Assembly (NCBI RefSeq): GCF_018024495.1
Contig: NZ_CP071696.1
Coordinates: forward strand, 1-64,000
Reading direction: 5' to 3'
From: Agromyces archimandritae
GTDB lineage: Bacteria > Actinomycetota > Actinomycetes > Actinomycetales > Microbacteriaceae
DNA: 64,000 nt
The notes under the pieces are model-generated. The model was not told the origin of the DNA, ran no database searches, and worked only from the letters and a program-made list of their open reading frames with translations. A program made the translations under genes and the position numbers. Shown one piece after another: positions 35,084-44,378 of the stretch. Every line of letters starts with the position of its first letter. Position 1 is the stretch's first letter.

Positions 35084-35893
35084 ATGCGCATCGAACGAGT
35101 CCGCGACACGGCGGGCGAGGAGGTCGCCGACTACGCGCGGCTGACCGACGTCGCGCTCCGTCAGACGCTCGAGCCCGAGCGCGGCCTGTACATCGCCGAG
35201 TCGGCCAAGGTCATCCGGCGCGCCCTCGCCGCCGGCCACGAACCGCGCTCGCTCCTCATGGAGGAGAAGTGGCTGCCGGGCCTGGCCGAGGACCTCGAAG
35301 CCCACGACGTCGTCGTGCACCTCGCCGACCCCGCCGAGCTCGAAGCGATCACCGGCTACCGGGTGCACCGCGGCGCACTCGCGGCGATGCACCGGCCGGT
35401 GCTGCCGGAGCCGGCCGAGCTCCTCGCCGACGCCCGCCGCGTCGTCGTGCTCGAAGACATCGTCGACCACACCAACGTCGGCGCGATCTTCCGCAGCGTC
35501 GCAGCACTCGGCGCCGATGCGGTGCTCGTCACGCCCCGCTGCGCCGATCCGCTCTACCGGCGCAGCATCCGCGTCAGCATGGGCACCGTCTTCCAGGTGC
35601 CCTGGACCCGGGCCCCGGAATGGGGAGAGCTCGGCGGCATCCTGCACGGCGCCGGCTTCGAGATCGCCGCCCTCGCCCTCGCCGACGACGCGGTGAGCCT
35701 GCGCGAACTGGCGGCGAACGCCCCCGAGCGTCTCGCGGTCGTCTTCGGCACCGAGGGCGACGGGCTGAGCCGGCGCGCCCTGGCATCCGCCGATCGCGTC
35801 GTCACGATCCCCATGCGACACGGCGTCGACTCGCTGAACGTCGCGGCCGCGGCGGCCGTCGTCCTCTACGCTCTGACGGGGGAGGAACCATGA
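35084..35893 (+). CDS. TrmH/SpoU-family RNA 2'-O-methyltransferase
   Basis: 269 residues. An N-terminal substrate-binding region is followed by the SPOUT knot: motif 1 EDIVDHTNVGAIFRSVAALGADAVLV, motif 2 VVFGTEGDGLS, motif 3 VTIPMRHGVDSLNVAAAAAVVLY. It methylates a ribose in rRNA or tRNA using SAM; the site is unknown. GGAGGGAAGGG lies upstream of the ATG. It overlaps the carboxypeptidase gene by ATGA. Confidence 0.9.
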   Translation: MRIERVRDTAGEEVADYARLTDVALRQTLEPERGLYIAESAKVIRRALAAGHEPRSLLMEEKWLPGLAEDLEAHDVVVHLADPAELEAITGYRVHRGALAAMHRPVLPEPAELLADARRVVVLEDIVDHTNVGAIFRSVAALGADAVLVTPRCADPLYRRSIRVSMGTVFQVPWTRAPEWGELGGILHGAGFEIAALALADDAVSLRELAANAPERLAVVFGTEGDGLSRRALASADRVVTIPMRHGVDSLNVAAAAAVVLYALTGEEP

Positions 35894-37137
35894 CCGATCC
35901 GAGACAGGACCGCGATGCGATCTACCGCCGGCGCCGCATCGTCGTCGGCACCGCGGCGGCCGCCGTCGTCGCACTGGCCACGACCGCCGGGGTGTACACG
36001 GGCAACGCGCTCGGCGCCGAAGTGCCCGACTACGCCGCCGTCCTCCAGGCGCCCGCAGCGCACGTCGGCGAACCGGCAGCCCTGGCCGAACCCGGCTTCG
36101 GCGCGTACGCGGTCGGTGCCGTCGGCTTCGACGAGCCATTGCTCGTCAAGGAGGCGCCCGCCCCGTTGGAGACCGCCTCGATCACGAAGGTCATCACCGC
36201 GCTCGTCGTGCTGGAGGCCGAGCCCGTCGCCGAGGGCGAGGCCGGTCCGTCGATCCAGTACACGGACGCAGACGTCGACATCTACTGGGACATGATCGCG
36301 CAGAACGGCTCAGTCGCCCCGGTCGCAGCCGGTTCGAGCCTGAGCCTCGTCGAAAGCCTCGAAGCGATGCTGCTGCCATCCGGCAACAACTACGCGATCT
36401 CCATCACGAACTGGGCCTTCGGTTCGCCCGGCGCCTTCCTCGAGCGGGCGCGGGCGTGGCTGGCCGAGCAGGGCTTCGAACACACGACGATCACCGACTC
36501 GAGCGGTCTGGACGCCGGAAACACGAGCACGGCGACCGAGCTGGTCAGGCTCGGCGAGCTCGCCCTCGACAACCCGGTGCTGGCGAAGATCGTCGCCACG
36601 CAGCGCGTCGACGTCCCCGAGCTCGGCACCCTCGAGAACTCGAACAAGCTCCTCGGCAGGCACGGCGTCGACGGTATCAAGACGGGTACGACCGACTTCG
36701 CGGCGAACCTGCTGTTCTCGGCCGACCTCGAGGTGGGCTCGCGGACCATCACGCTCGTCGGCGTGCTCCTCGGCGCCGCCGACCACGAGGTGCTCCGGGA
36801 TGCCGTCGCGGCCCTCCTCGACAGCGTCGCCCCCGGCTTCCACGAGGTCACCGCCGTCACCGCCGGCGATGTGCTCGCCGAGTACGACACGCCGTGGGGC
36901 GACACCGCCCGCGCGCGAGCCTCGAAGACGGCCACGATGCTCGTCTGGGGCGACACGCCCGTCGAGGTCGCCGTCGAGGCGGATCCGCTCGGGCTCGCCG
37001 CCCGCGGCGAGCCGGCCGGCACGGCGACGGTGACCGCCGGCGATCAGCGCGTCGAGGTGCCGATCACGATCGATGCGACGATCGACGACCCCGGCTTCTG
37101 GTGGCGCCTCACGAATCCCGGGGCGCTGGGGGAGTAG
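35890..37137 (+). CDS. D-alanyl-D-alanine carboxypeptidase (S11-like penicillin-binding protein)
   Basis: 415 residues. One N-terminal TM anchor (IVVGTAAAAVVALATTAGVYTGNALGA) exposes an extracytoplasmic domain. Active-site motifs are SITK (SxxK), SGN in LPSGNNYAI, and KTG in DGIKTGTTD. It trims the terminal D-Ala of peptidoglycan stem peptides. GGAGG stands just before the ATG, which overlaps the previous stop. The last 29 nt overlap the convergent SGNH hydrolase gene. Confidence 0.9.
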   Translation: MTDPRQDRDAIYRRRRIVVGTAAAAVVALATTAGVYTGNALGAEVPDYAAVLQAPAAHVGEPAALAEPGFGAYAVGAVGFDEPLLVKEAPAPLETASITKVITALVVLEAEPVAEGEAGPSIQYTDADVDIYWDMIAQNGSVAPVAAGSSLSLVESLEAMLLPSGNNYAISITNWAFGSPGAFLERARAWLAEQGFEHTTITDSSGLDAGNTSTATELVRLGELALDNPVLAKIVATQRVDVPELGTLENSNKLLGRHGVDGIKTGTTDFAANLLFSADLEVGSRTITLVGVLLGAADHEVLRDAVAALLDSVAPGFHEVTAVTAGDVLAEYDTPWGDTARARASKTATMLVWGDTPVEVAVEADPLGLAARGEPAGTATVTAGDQRVEVPITIDATIDDPGFWWRLTNPGALGE

Positions 37138-37918
37138 CGTCCTCGAACGGCCCGGCCTCGGGGCGCTTGGGCGTCACATGGTCGCCGGAGGACTGGTGGC
37201 GGATGCGCCGCAGCACCCACGGCACGAGGTATTCGCGCGCCCAGGAAAGGTCTTCGGCGCGGGCCTGCCGCCAGCTGGTGTGCGGCAGCGGTTCGGGCCG
37301 CAGCGGTTGCAGATCGTTGTCGACGTTCAGGGCGGCGAGCACCATGCGGGCAACGGTGTGGTGGCCGAGCGGGTTCAGGTGCAGACGGTCGGGGGCCCAC
37401 ATGCGCTGGTCCTGGATCTCGGTGAGGGCCCACTGGTCGGCCACGATGCAGTCGTGCTTCTGCGCGACCCGCCGCACGTTCTCGTTGTAGATCGCGACCT
37501 TGCCGCGGATGCCGCGGAACACGGGCGAGAAGCCGACATCCACTCCGGTGAACACGACGATCGTCGCCCGGTCGCGCGAGAGCCGCTCGATCATGTACTC
37601 GAAGCGCGCGCCGATCTCGTCGGGGTCGGTGCCGGGCCGGATGACGTCGTTGCCGCCGGCCGAGATCGTGATGAGGTCGGGGCGGAGCTCGAGCGCCGGT
37701 TCGATCTGCTCGTCGATGATCTGCTGGATGAGCTTGCCGCGGACGGCGAGGTTCGCGTACGCGAAATCGTGATCGCCTCGGGCGAGCACCTCGGCCGCAC
37801 GGTCGGCCCAGCCGCGGTGGCCGCCGGGCACGCCGGGCTCGGGGTCGCCGATGCCCTCCGTGAACGAGTCGCCGAGTGCGACGTAGCGGGACCAGGGATG
37901 GGCATGCTCGGTGGACAT
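37109..37918 (-). CDS. SGNH/GDSL-type hydrolase
   Basis: 269 residues. Block I is YVALGDSFTEGIGD (nucleophile Ser), Gly in NLAVRGKLI, block III ISAGGNDVI, and block V APDRLHLNPLGHH (Asp and His). There is no signal peptide. It is an esterase or lipase of unknown substrate, perhaps acting on cell-wall or storage esters. Minus-strand CAGAAT stands 6 nt before the ATG. Its C-terminal tail overlaps the convergent carboxypeptidase gene by 29 nt. Confidence 0.9.
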   Translation of the reverse strand: MSTEHAHPWSRYVALGDSFTEGIGDPEPGVPGGHRGWADRAAEVLARGDHDFAYANLAVRGKLIQQIIDEQIEPALELRPDLITISAGGNDVIRPGTDPDEIGARFEYMIERLSRDRATIVVFTGVDVGFSPVFRGIRGKVAIYNENVRRVAQKHDCIVADQWALTEIQDQRMWAPDRLHLNPLGHHTVARMVLAALNVDNDLQPLRPEPLPHTSWRQARAEDLSWAREYLVPWVLRRIRHQSSGDHVTPKRPEAGPFEDATPPAPRDS

Positions 37919-37924
37919 CCCCCC

Positions 37925-37930
37925 ATTCTG
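37925..37930 (-). promoter_or_regulatory. -10 box of a leaderless promoter (SGNH hydrolase)
   Basis: Minus-strand CAGAAT, 6 nt before the ATG at 37918. Confidence 0.45.
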
Positions 37931-37994
37931 CCCCCGTGACGGGGGTGGTCGGGGTCGCCCGCACGACCTGCCCGACCGTGTCGGAGGGAGCGGG

Positions 37995-38000
37995 TACAGT
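37995..38000 (+). promoter_or_regulatory. -10 box of a leaderless promoter (helicase)
   Basis: TACAGT, 8 nt before the GTG at 38009. Confidence 0.55.
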
Positions 38001-38008
38001 GCTGCAGA

Positions 38009-39808
38009 GTGAGTACCGCGATCCCACCCGGAAGCCTGCCGGGCACGTCAGCGGCCGAACACCTCTCGCCGTCCTTCCCCGAGCGTGCCGCCTGGGGCAC
38101 CGCCGGCAAGCTGCGAGCGTGGCAGGCCGAAGCCCTCGAACTGTACCTGCGCACCATGCCGCGAGACTTCCTCGCCGCGGCGACCCCGGGCGCCGGCAAG
38201 ACGACCTTCGCGCTGCGCCTGGCCGCCGAGCTCCGAGCTCGCCACGAGATCGACCGCATCACCGTCGTCGCCCCGACCGACCACCTGAAACGGCAGTGGG
38301 CGGATGCCGCGGCGCGCGCCGGCATCCGCCTCGACCCGGGGTTCCGCAACGCGCACGGCCGCACCGCCCGCCACTACCACGGCGTCGCCGTCACTTACGC
38401 GCAGGTCGCGATGCGCCCCGCGCTGCACCGCGAGCTCACCCTCTCGGGCCGAAGCCTCGTCATCCTCGACGAGGTGCACCACGGCGGCGACACGCTCTCG
38501 TGGGGCGATGCGATCCGCGAGGCATTCGAGCACGCGGCCAAACGCCTCTCGCTGACCGGCACCCCGTTCCGCAGCGACACGGCGCCCATCCCGTTCGTGC
38601 ACTACGAGCCCGATGCGCAGGGCATCCGCGTCTCCAAGACCGACTACGACTACGGCTACGGCCGGGCCCTGGCCGACGGAGTCGTGCGGCCCGTGCTGTT
38701 CATGGTCTACGCCGGCCACATGCGCTGGCGCACGAAGGCCGGCGACGAGATGGAGGCCAAGCTCGGCGAGGACAACACGAAGGACATCACGTCCTCGGCC
38801 TGGCGCACGGCCCTCGAACCGAGCGGCGAATGGATCCCGGCGGTGCTGCGCGCCGCCGACCGGCGTCTCGGCGAGGTGCGCCAGTCGATCCCCGACGCCG
38901 GCGGCCTCGTCATCGCCACCGACCAGACCGTCGCGCGCGAGTACGCGAGGATCCTCGAGTCGATCTGCCGCGAGCCGGTCACCGTCGTCCTCTCGGACGA
39001 GAAGGAGGCCAGCGCCCGCATCGAGGAGTTCTCCGAGAACACCAGGCGGTGGATGGTCGCGGTGCGGATGGTTTCCGAGGGTGTGGACGTGCCGCGCCTC
39101 GCGGTCGGGGTGTATGCGACGAGCGCGTCGACCCCGCTGTTCTTCGCCCAGGCAGTCGGGCGCTTCGTGCGTGCACGGCGCCGTGGCGAGACGGCCTCGG
39201 TGTTCCTGCCGAACGTGCCGGTGCTGATGAACCTCGCCGCCCAGCTCGAACTCGAACGAGACCATGCCCTCGACCGGCGCGGGGGCGACGACGACGACGG
39301 CGACGGGCTTCTCGACGACGAGGCGCTCGCGGCGGCCAACCGCGAAGAACGCGCCTCCGAGGAGGGACTCGGCACCTGGGAGGCGATCGGCTCCGACGCC
39401 TCATTCGACCGAGTGCTCTACGACGGCACCGAGTTCGGCACCCTCGCCGAGCCCGGCAGCGACGAGGAGCTCGACTTCATCGGCATCCCCGGGCTGCTGG
39501 AGCCCGAACAGGTCTCCGAGCTCCTCAGGCACCGGCAGGCCAGACAGGCGCGCCGGGCCGGCGAGCGCCGCAAGCACGATGTCGAGCATCCGCCCGAGGA
39601 GCCCGTCGCCCTCTACCGCACGCTGAAGGAGCAGCGCACGCTGCTGAACAGCCTCGTCGGCCTCTGGGCGCGCATGTCGGGCGAACCGCACTCGCTCGTG
39701 CACGCCGAACTGCGCCGCGCGTGCGGCGGGCCGGCGGTGGGGCAGGCGACGGTCACGCAGCTGCAGTCGCGCATCGAGCTGCTGCGGAAACGGCTCGCGC
39801 AGCACTGA
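38009..39808 (+). CDS. DEAD/DEAH-box superfamily 2 helicase
   Basis: 599 residues. Q-like lead LRAWQAEALE, Walker A ATPGAGKTT, DEVH box VILDEVHHGG, motif III LTGTPFR, and C-terminal helicase motifs MVSEGVDVPRL and QAVGRFVRARR. An acidic stretch (RRGGDDDDGDGLLDDE) follows, then a helical tail. This form is widespread in actinobacteria as a stand-alone helicase of unknown role. The GTG start is at leaderless distance from TACAGT. Confidence 0.9.
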   Translation: MSTAIPPGSLPGTSAAEHLSPSFPERAAWGTAGKLRAWQAEALELYLRTMPRDFLAAATPGAGKTTFALRLAAELRARHEIDRITVVAPTDHLKRQWADAAARAGIRLDPGFRNAHGRTARHYHGVAVTYAQVAMRPALHRELTLSGRSLVILDEVHHGGDTLSWGDAIREAFEHAAKRLSLTGTPFRSDTAPIPFVHYEPDAQGIRVSKTDYDYGYGRALADGVVRPVLFMVYAGHMRWRTKAGDEMEAKLGEDNTKDITSSAWRTALEPSGEWIPAVLRAADRRLGEVRQSIPDAGGLVIATDQTVAREYARILESICREPVTVVLSDEKEASARIEEFSENTRRWMVAVRMVSEGVDVPRLAVGVYATSASTPLFFAQAVGRFVRARRRGETASVFLPNVPVLMNLAAQLELERDHALDRRGGDDDDGDGLLDDEALAAANREERASEEGLGTWEAIGSDASFDRVLYDGTEFGTLAEPGSDEELDFIGIPGLLEPEQVSELLRHRQARQARRAGERRKHDVEHPPEEPVALYRTLKEQRTLLNSLVGLWARMSGEPHSLVHAELRRACGGPAVGQATVTQLQSRIELLRKRLAQH

Positions 39809-39888
39809 CGTCCGGTGAGCGGATGCCGTGGGGCGCCCGGCGGGCCGCAGCGACGCTGTGGCATCCACCCCGCGGCATCCACCCCGCG

Positions 39889-39894
39889 TAGCAT
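39889..39894 (+). promoter_or_regulatory. -10 box of a leaderless promoter (MFS gene)
   Basis: TAGCAT, 7 nt before the ATG at 39902. An in-frame ATG at 39893 lies inside the box and was rejected as start. Confidence 0.55.
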
Positions 39895-39901
39895 GGCGGA
39901 T

Positions 39902-41266
39902 ATGCGCCAGCGCACGCGTGTGCTCGTCGTCGCGATCGTCGTCTCGTTCATCGCGTTCCTCGACGGCGCCGTCATCAACGTCGCACTCCCCGCGATCGAA
40001 CGCGAGCTCGGCGGCGGCCTCACCCTGCAGCAGTGGGCGGTCGACGCCTATCTGCTGACGCTCGGCTCGCTGATCCTGCTGGCCGGCAGCCTCTCCGACT
40101 CGTTCGGACGTGTGCGCATCATCGTCGCCGGTCTCGCCGTGTTCGGCATCGCCTCCGTGGCGGCAGCGCTCGCCCCCGACGGGGTGCTGTTCGTCCTCGC
40201 CCGCGGCGTGCAGGGCATCGGCGGGGCACTGCTCGTGCCGAGTTCGCTGGCGCTCATCATCTCGACGTTCCCGCAGGCCGAGCAGTCTCGGGCGATCGGG
40301 CGGTGGACGGCGTGGACGACGGCCGCGTTCCTCATCGGGCCGCTGCTCGGCGGCGTCCTCGTCGACCTCGTGTCGTGGCGGCTCGTGTTCTGGATCAACG
40401 TGCTGCCGATCGCCGCGGCGTTCTGGCTCGTCCGGGGCCTGGATGCCGAGGCACGGCCCGAAGCGCGCGCTCGCATCGACTGGGTGGGCGCCGTGCTCGG
40501 GGTGGTCGGGCTCGGCGGCACCGTGTTCGCCCTCATCGAGCAAGGCCGCTGGGGCTGGGCTTCACCGGGTGTCTGGGTGCCGCTCGTGGTCGGCGTCGCC
40601 GGTCTCGCCGCGTTCCTATGGTGGGAGGCGCGCAGCCCGGCGCCGATGCTGCCGCTCTCGCTCTTCCGTGCCCGCAACTTCGTCGTCGGAAACCTGTCGA
40701 CCTTCTTCGTGTACGCGGGTTTCTCGCTCGGGCCGTTCGCGATCACGATCTTCCTGCAGGAGGTCGCCGGGTTCTCGGCGACTGCTGCGGGGCTTGCGAC
40801 GCTGCCGCCGACGGTGCTGATGGTGCTCCTCGGTTCGGTGTTCGGCTCCTGGGCCGGGCGCATCGGTCCGCGCCTGTTCATGTTCGCCGGGCCGTTGCTG
40901 TTCGCCGCCGGGTTCCTGTGGACGCTGCAGGTGCACGAACCCGTCGACTACTGGGTGCAGTTCCTCCCGGGCATCGTGCTCTTCGGGCTCGGGATGTCGG
41001 TGACGGTCGCACCGCTGACCGCGGCGATCCTCGGCGCCGTCGACCCGGCACGTGCGGGCATCGGCTCAGCGGTGAACAACGCGATCTCGCGGATCGCGGG
41101 GCTCCTGGCGATCGCCGGCATCGGCCTCGTCGCCGGCACGGGCCTCGACGTCGGCGGGTACCAGCGCACGGCCGTCGCGACGGCGGTGCTCCTCACGATC
41201 GGGGGCATCGTCTCGGGGATCGGGATCCGCAATCCTCCGCGGGAGCGACTCAGCGAGCCCGGCTGA
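39902..41266 (+). CDS. MFS transporter, DHA2 (14-TMS) drug-efflux type
   Basis: 454 residues with roughly 13-14 hydrophobic segments. The first is VLVVAIVVSFIAFLDGAVINVALPAIEREL, which has the DHA2 motif D1 (LDxTxxNVALP-like). The loop LSDSFGRVRIIVAGL is motif A, and motif C-like GPLLGGVLVD lies in TM5. It probably expels a drug or antiseptic by proton antiport. The last 17 nt overlap the convergent PLP-enzyme gene. Confidence 0.9.
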   Translation: MRQRTRVLVVAIVVSFIAFLDGAVINVALPAIERELGGGLTLQQWAVDAYLLTLGSLILLAGSLSDSFGRVRIIVAGLAVFGIASVAAALAPDGVLFVLARGVQGIGGALLVPSSLALIISTFPQAEQSRAIGRWTAWTTAAFLIGPLLGGVLVDLVSWRLVFWINVLPIAAAFWLVRGLDAEARPEARARIDWVGAVLGVVGLGGTVFALIEQGRWGWASPGVWVPLVVGVAGLAAFLWWEARSPAPMLPLSLFRARNFVVGNLSTFFVYAGFSLGPFAITIFLQEVAGFSATAAGLATLPPTVLMVLLGSVFGSWAGRIGPRLFMFAGPLLFAAGFLWTLQVHEPVDYWVQFLPGIVLFGLGMSVTVAPLTAAILGAVDPARAGIGSAVNNAISRIAGLLAIAGIGLVAGTGLDVGGYQRTAVATAVLLTIGGIVSGIGIRNPPRERLSEPG

Positions 41267-42461
41267 GCGCGACGGGCCGCTCCGAGCCGGCGGCATCCAG
41301 CGCGCCGAACAGATCGTCGAGCAGGTCGTCGACGTGCTCGAGCCCGATCGAGAGGCGCACGAGCCCGGCATCGGGTTTCGCGTCGCCGGCGACCGGGCGG
41401 TGCGTGAGGGAGGTCGGATGCTGCACGAGCGTGTCGACGCCGCCGAGCGAGACGGCGTGGGTGATGAGCCGGCACGACTCGATGAAGCGGATCGCGGCGG
41501 CTTCGCCGCCGGCCAGTTCGAGCGAGACGATCGATCCGGGGCCGGCGAGCTGGCGGGGAATGAGGCCGGCCGGGTCCTGCCCGGGGAGCCCGGGGTAGCG
41601 GACGCGTGCGATCTCGGGGCGGCCCTCGAGGCCGGCGGCGATGACGCCGGCGGTCTCCTGCTGCGCCCGGACCCGGATCGGCAGGGTGCGTAGGCCCCGG
41701 TGCAGCAGATACGAGCCGAGCGGATGCAGCACGGCACCCGTCAGCGCCCGCACCCGCCGCAGGCGGCCGACCCAGTCCGCGTCCGCGGCGACGACGCCGC
41801 CGAGCACGTCGCCGTGCCCGCCGAGGTACTTCGTGGCACTATGCAGCACGAGGGTCGCGCCGTGCTCGACGGGGCGTTGCAGCACGGGCGTCGCGAAGGT
41901 GTTGTCGACGAGGACCGGCACGTCGCCGGCCTGCCGGGCGAGCTGGCGGAGATCGAGGAGTTCGAGGCTCGGGTTCGCCGGGGTCTCGACGACGACGAGG
42001 CCCGTGTCGGGGCGGATCGCCTCGCCGACGGCATCGGCTTCGGCCCAGGTGACGCGGGTGCCGAGCATCCCGGAGTCGAGTACGTGGTCGGTGCCGCCGT
42101 ACAGCGGGCGCACGGCGACCACGTGCGGGCGCCCGGACTGCACGACGGCGATGAGCACGGCGGTCAGGGCCGCCATCCCGGAGGCGAAGGAGACGGCGCC
42201 GCTCGTGCCTTCGAGCCCGGCGAGGGCCTCTTCGAAGCGGGCGGCGCCGGGCTGCCAGAGTCGCTGGTAGACCGCCGAGCGGTCCTCGCCGAGGTCGGCC
42301 CCGCCGGCGAGTTCCTCGTAGGCGAGGCCGCCGTTCTCGACGTCCGGCAGCGGGAACGTCGTGGACAGGTCGATGGGCGGCACATGGGACCCGGATGCGC
42401 GCAGGCCTGCGGTGCCGCCGTGCACGGCGCGGGTCTCGAGACGGGACGACGATGTCTGCAT
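41250..42461 (-). CDS. Cys/Met metabolism PLP-dependent enzyme (cystathionine gamma-lyase / methionine gamma-lyase type)
   Basis: 403 residues. Start region SSRLETRAVHGG, YxR-like motif AVYQRLWQPG, PLP lysine in LHSATKYLGGHGDVLGG, and LSIGLEHVDDLLDDL near the C-terminus are all characteristic. It could be a gamma-synthase, gamma-lyase or methionine gamma-lyase. A divergent Lrp/AsnC gene with an operator-like palindrome between them favours an amino-acid-responsive catabolic role. GGAGGA lies before the ATG. Confidence 0.9.
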   Translation of the reverse strand: MQTSSSRLETRAVHGGTAGLRASGSHVPPIDLSTTFPLPDVENGGLAYEELAGGADLGEDRSAVYQRLWQPGAARFEEALAGLEGTSGAVSFASGMAALTAVLIAVVQSGRPHVVAVRPLYGGTDHVLDSGMLGTRVTWAEADAVGEAIRPDTGLVVVETPANPSLELLDLRQLARQAGDVPVLVDNTFATPVLQRPVEHGATLVLHSATKYLGGHGDVLGGVVAADADWVGRLRRVRALTGAVLHPLGSYLLHRGLRTLPIRVRAQQETAGVIAAGLEGRPEIARVRYPGLPGQDPAGLIPRQLAGPGSIVSLELAGGEAAAIRFIESCRLITHAVSLGGVDTLVQHPTSLTHRPVAGDAKPDAGLVRLSIGLEHVDDLLDDLFGALDAAGSERPVALSRAR

Positions 42462-42500
42462 CCCTCGACGCAAGCAGATCCTCCGCATATGCTCAAGTAG

Positions 42501-42526
42501 CGTCGTACGAACGACGGATTCGTCGT
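42501..42526. promoter_or_regulatory. Overlapping palindromes between the PLP enzyme and lrp genes
   Basis: CGTCGT-ACGA-ACGACG (42501-42516) overlaps CGACG-GATT-CGTCG (42512-42525), giving three alternating half-sites spaced about 10 nt apart in a 109-bp divergent intergenic region. Multimeric Lrp proteins bind such phased sites. A GAATAT -10-like box lies downstream toward lrp. Confidence 0.5.
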
Positions 42527-42570
42527 GAATGGTCGAATATCCTGCATCCACCCCCGGGGAGGCCCCAGTC

Positions 42571-43047
42571 ATGCCGAAGAAGTCCGACCTCGACCGGATC
42601 GACCGGGCGCTGCTCAAAGCGCTCTCGGTGAACGCCCGGGCCTCGGGGGCGGCCCTGGCCGCAGAGGTCAACGTCGCCGAATCTACGGTCTCGCTGCGGC
42701 TGCGCCGCCTGCAGGCCAGCGGCTTCATCAAGGGCTTCAACGTCGAGGTCGACCTGCCGGCCCTCGGCGTCACCATCCAGGCGCTCATCGCCGTGCGCCT
42801 CGTCAAACACGACCGCAGCGAGATCGACGCATTCCGCGCCGCCGCCCCGCACCTGCCCGGCGTCCTCGGCCTCTTCCACATGGCCGGCGCCGACGACTAC
42901 CTGCTCCACGTCGCCGCCCGCGACTCCGAGGAGCTCCGCGAGTTCGTCGTCACCCACCTCACCGGGCATCCCGCCGTCGCGCACACCGAGACCAACCTCA
43001 TCTTCGAATACGCCTCCGGCGACGGCTGGTACGGGCTCGTCACCTGA
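42571..43047 (+). CDS. Lrp/AsnC-family regulator
   Basis: 158 residues from the ATG at 42571 (GGGGAGG 9 nt upstream). N-terminal HTH LDRIDRALLKALSVNARASGAALAAEVNVAESTVSLRLRRL, then the RAM domain (LPGVLGLFHMAGADDYLLHVAARDSEEL). An in-frame ATG at 42529 would add 14 non-conserved residues and lies inside the promoter region. It probably senses an amino acid and controls the divergent PLP enzyme. Confidence 0.92.
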   Translation: MPKKSDLDRIDRALLKALSVNARASGAALAAEVNVAESTVSLRLRRLQASGFIKGFNVEVDLPALGVTIQALIAVRLVKHDRSEIDAFRAAAPHLPGVLGLFHMAGADDYLLHVAARDSEELREFVVTHLTGHPAVAHTETNLIFEYASGDGWYGLVT

Positions 43048-43052
43048 ACGTC

Positions 43053-43092
43053 GCCGAGCGGATGCCCGAGCCCGCCCGACATCCGCTTCGGC
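43053..43092 (+). terminator. Hairpin after lrp
   Basis: GCCGAGCGGATG pairs with CATCCGCTTCGGC (12 bp with one bulged base, 15-nt loop), starting 5 nt after the stop codon. Confidence 0.65.
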
Positions 43093-43221
43093 ACTCCGAA
43101 ATGCTGCCAATCCCCGCCCGGGCCGGGCCGGCCGGCCGCCGCGGGCGCTACGCTGGCCTGCGCCCCGAACGGGGCGAACGCGATGCGGCGGGCCCGCGCA
43201 CGCGCCCGCGAAGGGAAGCCG

Positions 43222-44325
43222 GTGCCACAGGAACCCGGAAACAGCAGGCCCGGCGAAGCCGCGAGCGGCGCCGACCGCGCCAGGTGGCGCCGCTACCTCG
43301 CCGACGAACGCGCCGAGGCTGCCGTCTACCGCGAACTCGCCGAACGCCGCGGCGGCGAGGAACGCGAGATCCTCCTCGCCCTCGCCTCCGCCGAGGGACG
43401 CCACGAAGCGCACTGGCTCGCGCTCCTCGGCGGCGACGACACCCGGCTGCCGAAGGCCGACATCCGTACCCGGATGCTCGGGGGCCTCGCCCGCCGCTTC
43501 GGCTCCATCTTCGTCCTCGCCCTCGCCCAGCGCGCCGAAGCCCGTTCGCCCTACGCCGACGACCCCGACGCGACGCCCGCGATGGCCGCCGACGAACGCA
43601 TCCACGGCGAGGTCGTGCGAGGGCTCGCCTCCCGCGGCCGAAGACGCCTGTCGGGCACCTTCCGTGCCGCCGTCTTCGGCGCCAACGACGGCCTCGTCTC
43701 CAACCTCGCCCTCGTCCTCGGCATCGGCGCGACCGGGGTGCCGGCCCCCGTCGTCCTCTTCACCGGCATCGCCGGGCTCCTGGCCGGCGCCCTGTCGATG
43801 GGCGCCGGCGAATACGTCTCGGTGCGCTCGCAGCGGGAGCTCCTGGCGGCATCCGCACCCGACCCAGACGCCGACCGCGCCGTGCACGACCTCGACGTCG
43901 ACGCGAACGAGCTCGCCCTCGTCTACCGCGCCCGCGGCATGAGCGAAACCGATGCCGCCGCGCATGCCGGCCGCGTCATCGCCCGCATGCGCGCCCGCAC
44001 CCCGGCGACCGGCTCCCTCGCCGCCGTCGAAGACCCCGACGAGGCCGTCGGGCAGGGCATGACGGCCGCACTGTCGAGCTTCTGCTTCTTCGCCTCGGGC
44101 GCACTCATCCCCGTACTGCCGTACCTGTTCGGCATGAGCGGGATCGGCGCCGTCGTCCTTGCGAGCGTGCTCGTCGGCATCGCCCTGCTCGTCACCGGCG
44201 CGATCGTCGGGCTGCTCTCGGGGGCCTCACCGCTGAAACGCGCCCTGCGCCAGCTGGCGATCGGCCTCGGGGCCGCCGCCGTCACCTACCTGCTCGGCCT
44301 CGCCTTCGGCACGACGATCGGGTAG
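43222..44325 (+). CDS. MbfA-like ferritin-domain/VIT iron exporter
   Basis: 367 residues. The N-terminal erythrin-like di-iron domain (residues about 15-130) has YLADERAEAAVYRELAE, ASAEGRHEAHW and MAADERIHGEVV. The C-terminal CCC1/VIT domain has FGANDGLVSNLALVLGIGA, MGAGEYVSVRSQRE and several TM segments to the end. Known MbfA proteins export iron and protect from H2O2. The GTG was chosen because GAAGGGAAG precedes it; an ATG at 43183 would add 13 Arg-rich residues. A hairpin (43161-43167 with 43170-43176) lies in the leader. Confidence 0.9.
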   Translation: MPQEPGNSRPGEAASGADRARWRRYLADERAEAAVYRELAERRGGEEREILLALASAEGRHEAHWLALLGGDDTRLPKADIRTRMLGGLARRFGSIFVLALAQRAEARSPYADDPDATPAMAADERIHGEVVRGLASRGRRRLSGTFRAAVFGANDGLVSNLALVLGIGATGVPAPVVLFTGIAGLLAGALSMGAGEYVSVRSQRELLAASAPDPDADRAVHDLDVDANELALVYRARGMSETDAAAHAGRVIARMRARTPATGSLAAVEDPDEAVGQGMTAALSSFCFFASGALIPVLPYLFGMSGIGAVVLASVLVGIALLVTGAIVGLLSGASPLKRALRQLAIGLGAAAVTYLLGLAFGTTIG

Positions 44326-44365
44326 CCGTCCGCAGCCGGGGCTGTCGTCGGCACCGGGCACCCCG

Positions 44366-44371
44366 TACACT
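44366..44371 (+). promoter_or_regulatory. -10 box of a leaderless promoter
   Basis: TACACT, 7 nt before the ATG at 44379. Confidence 0.6.
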
Positions 44372-44378
44372 CGGCGGC

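Noticed and set aside
39860..39888. Direct repeat of GGCATCCACCCCGC before the MFS gene
   Set aside because: Two units only and built from the word that is common everywhere in this window; no array.
42529..42570. Earlier in-frame ATG for the second lrp gene
   Set aside because: It lies in the promoter region next to the palindromes and has no ribosome site, whereas GGGGAGG stands before the ATG at 42571.
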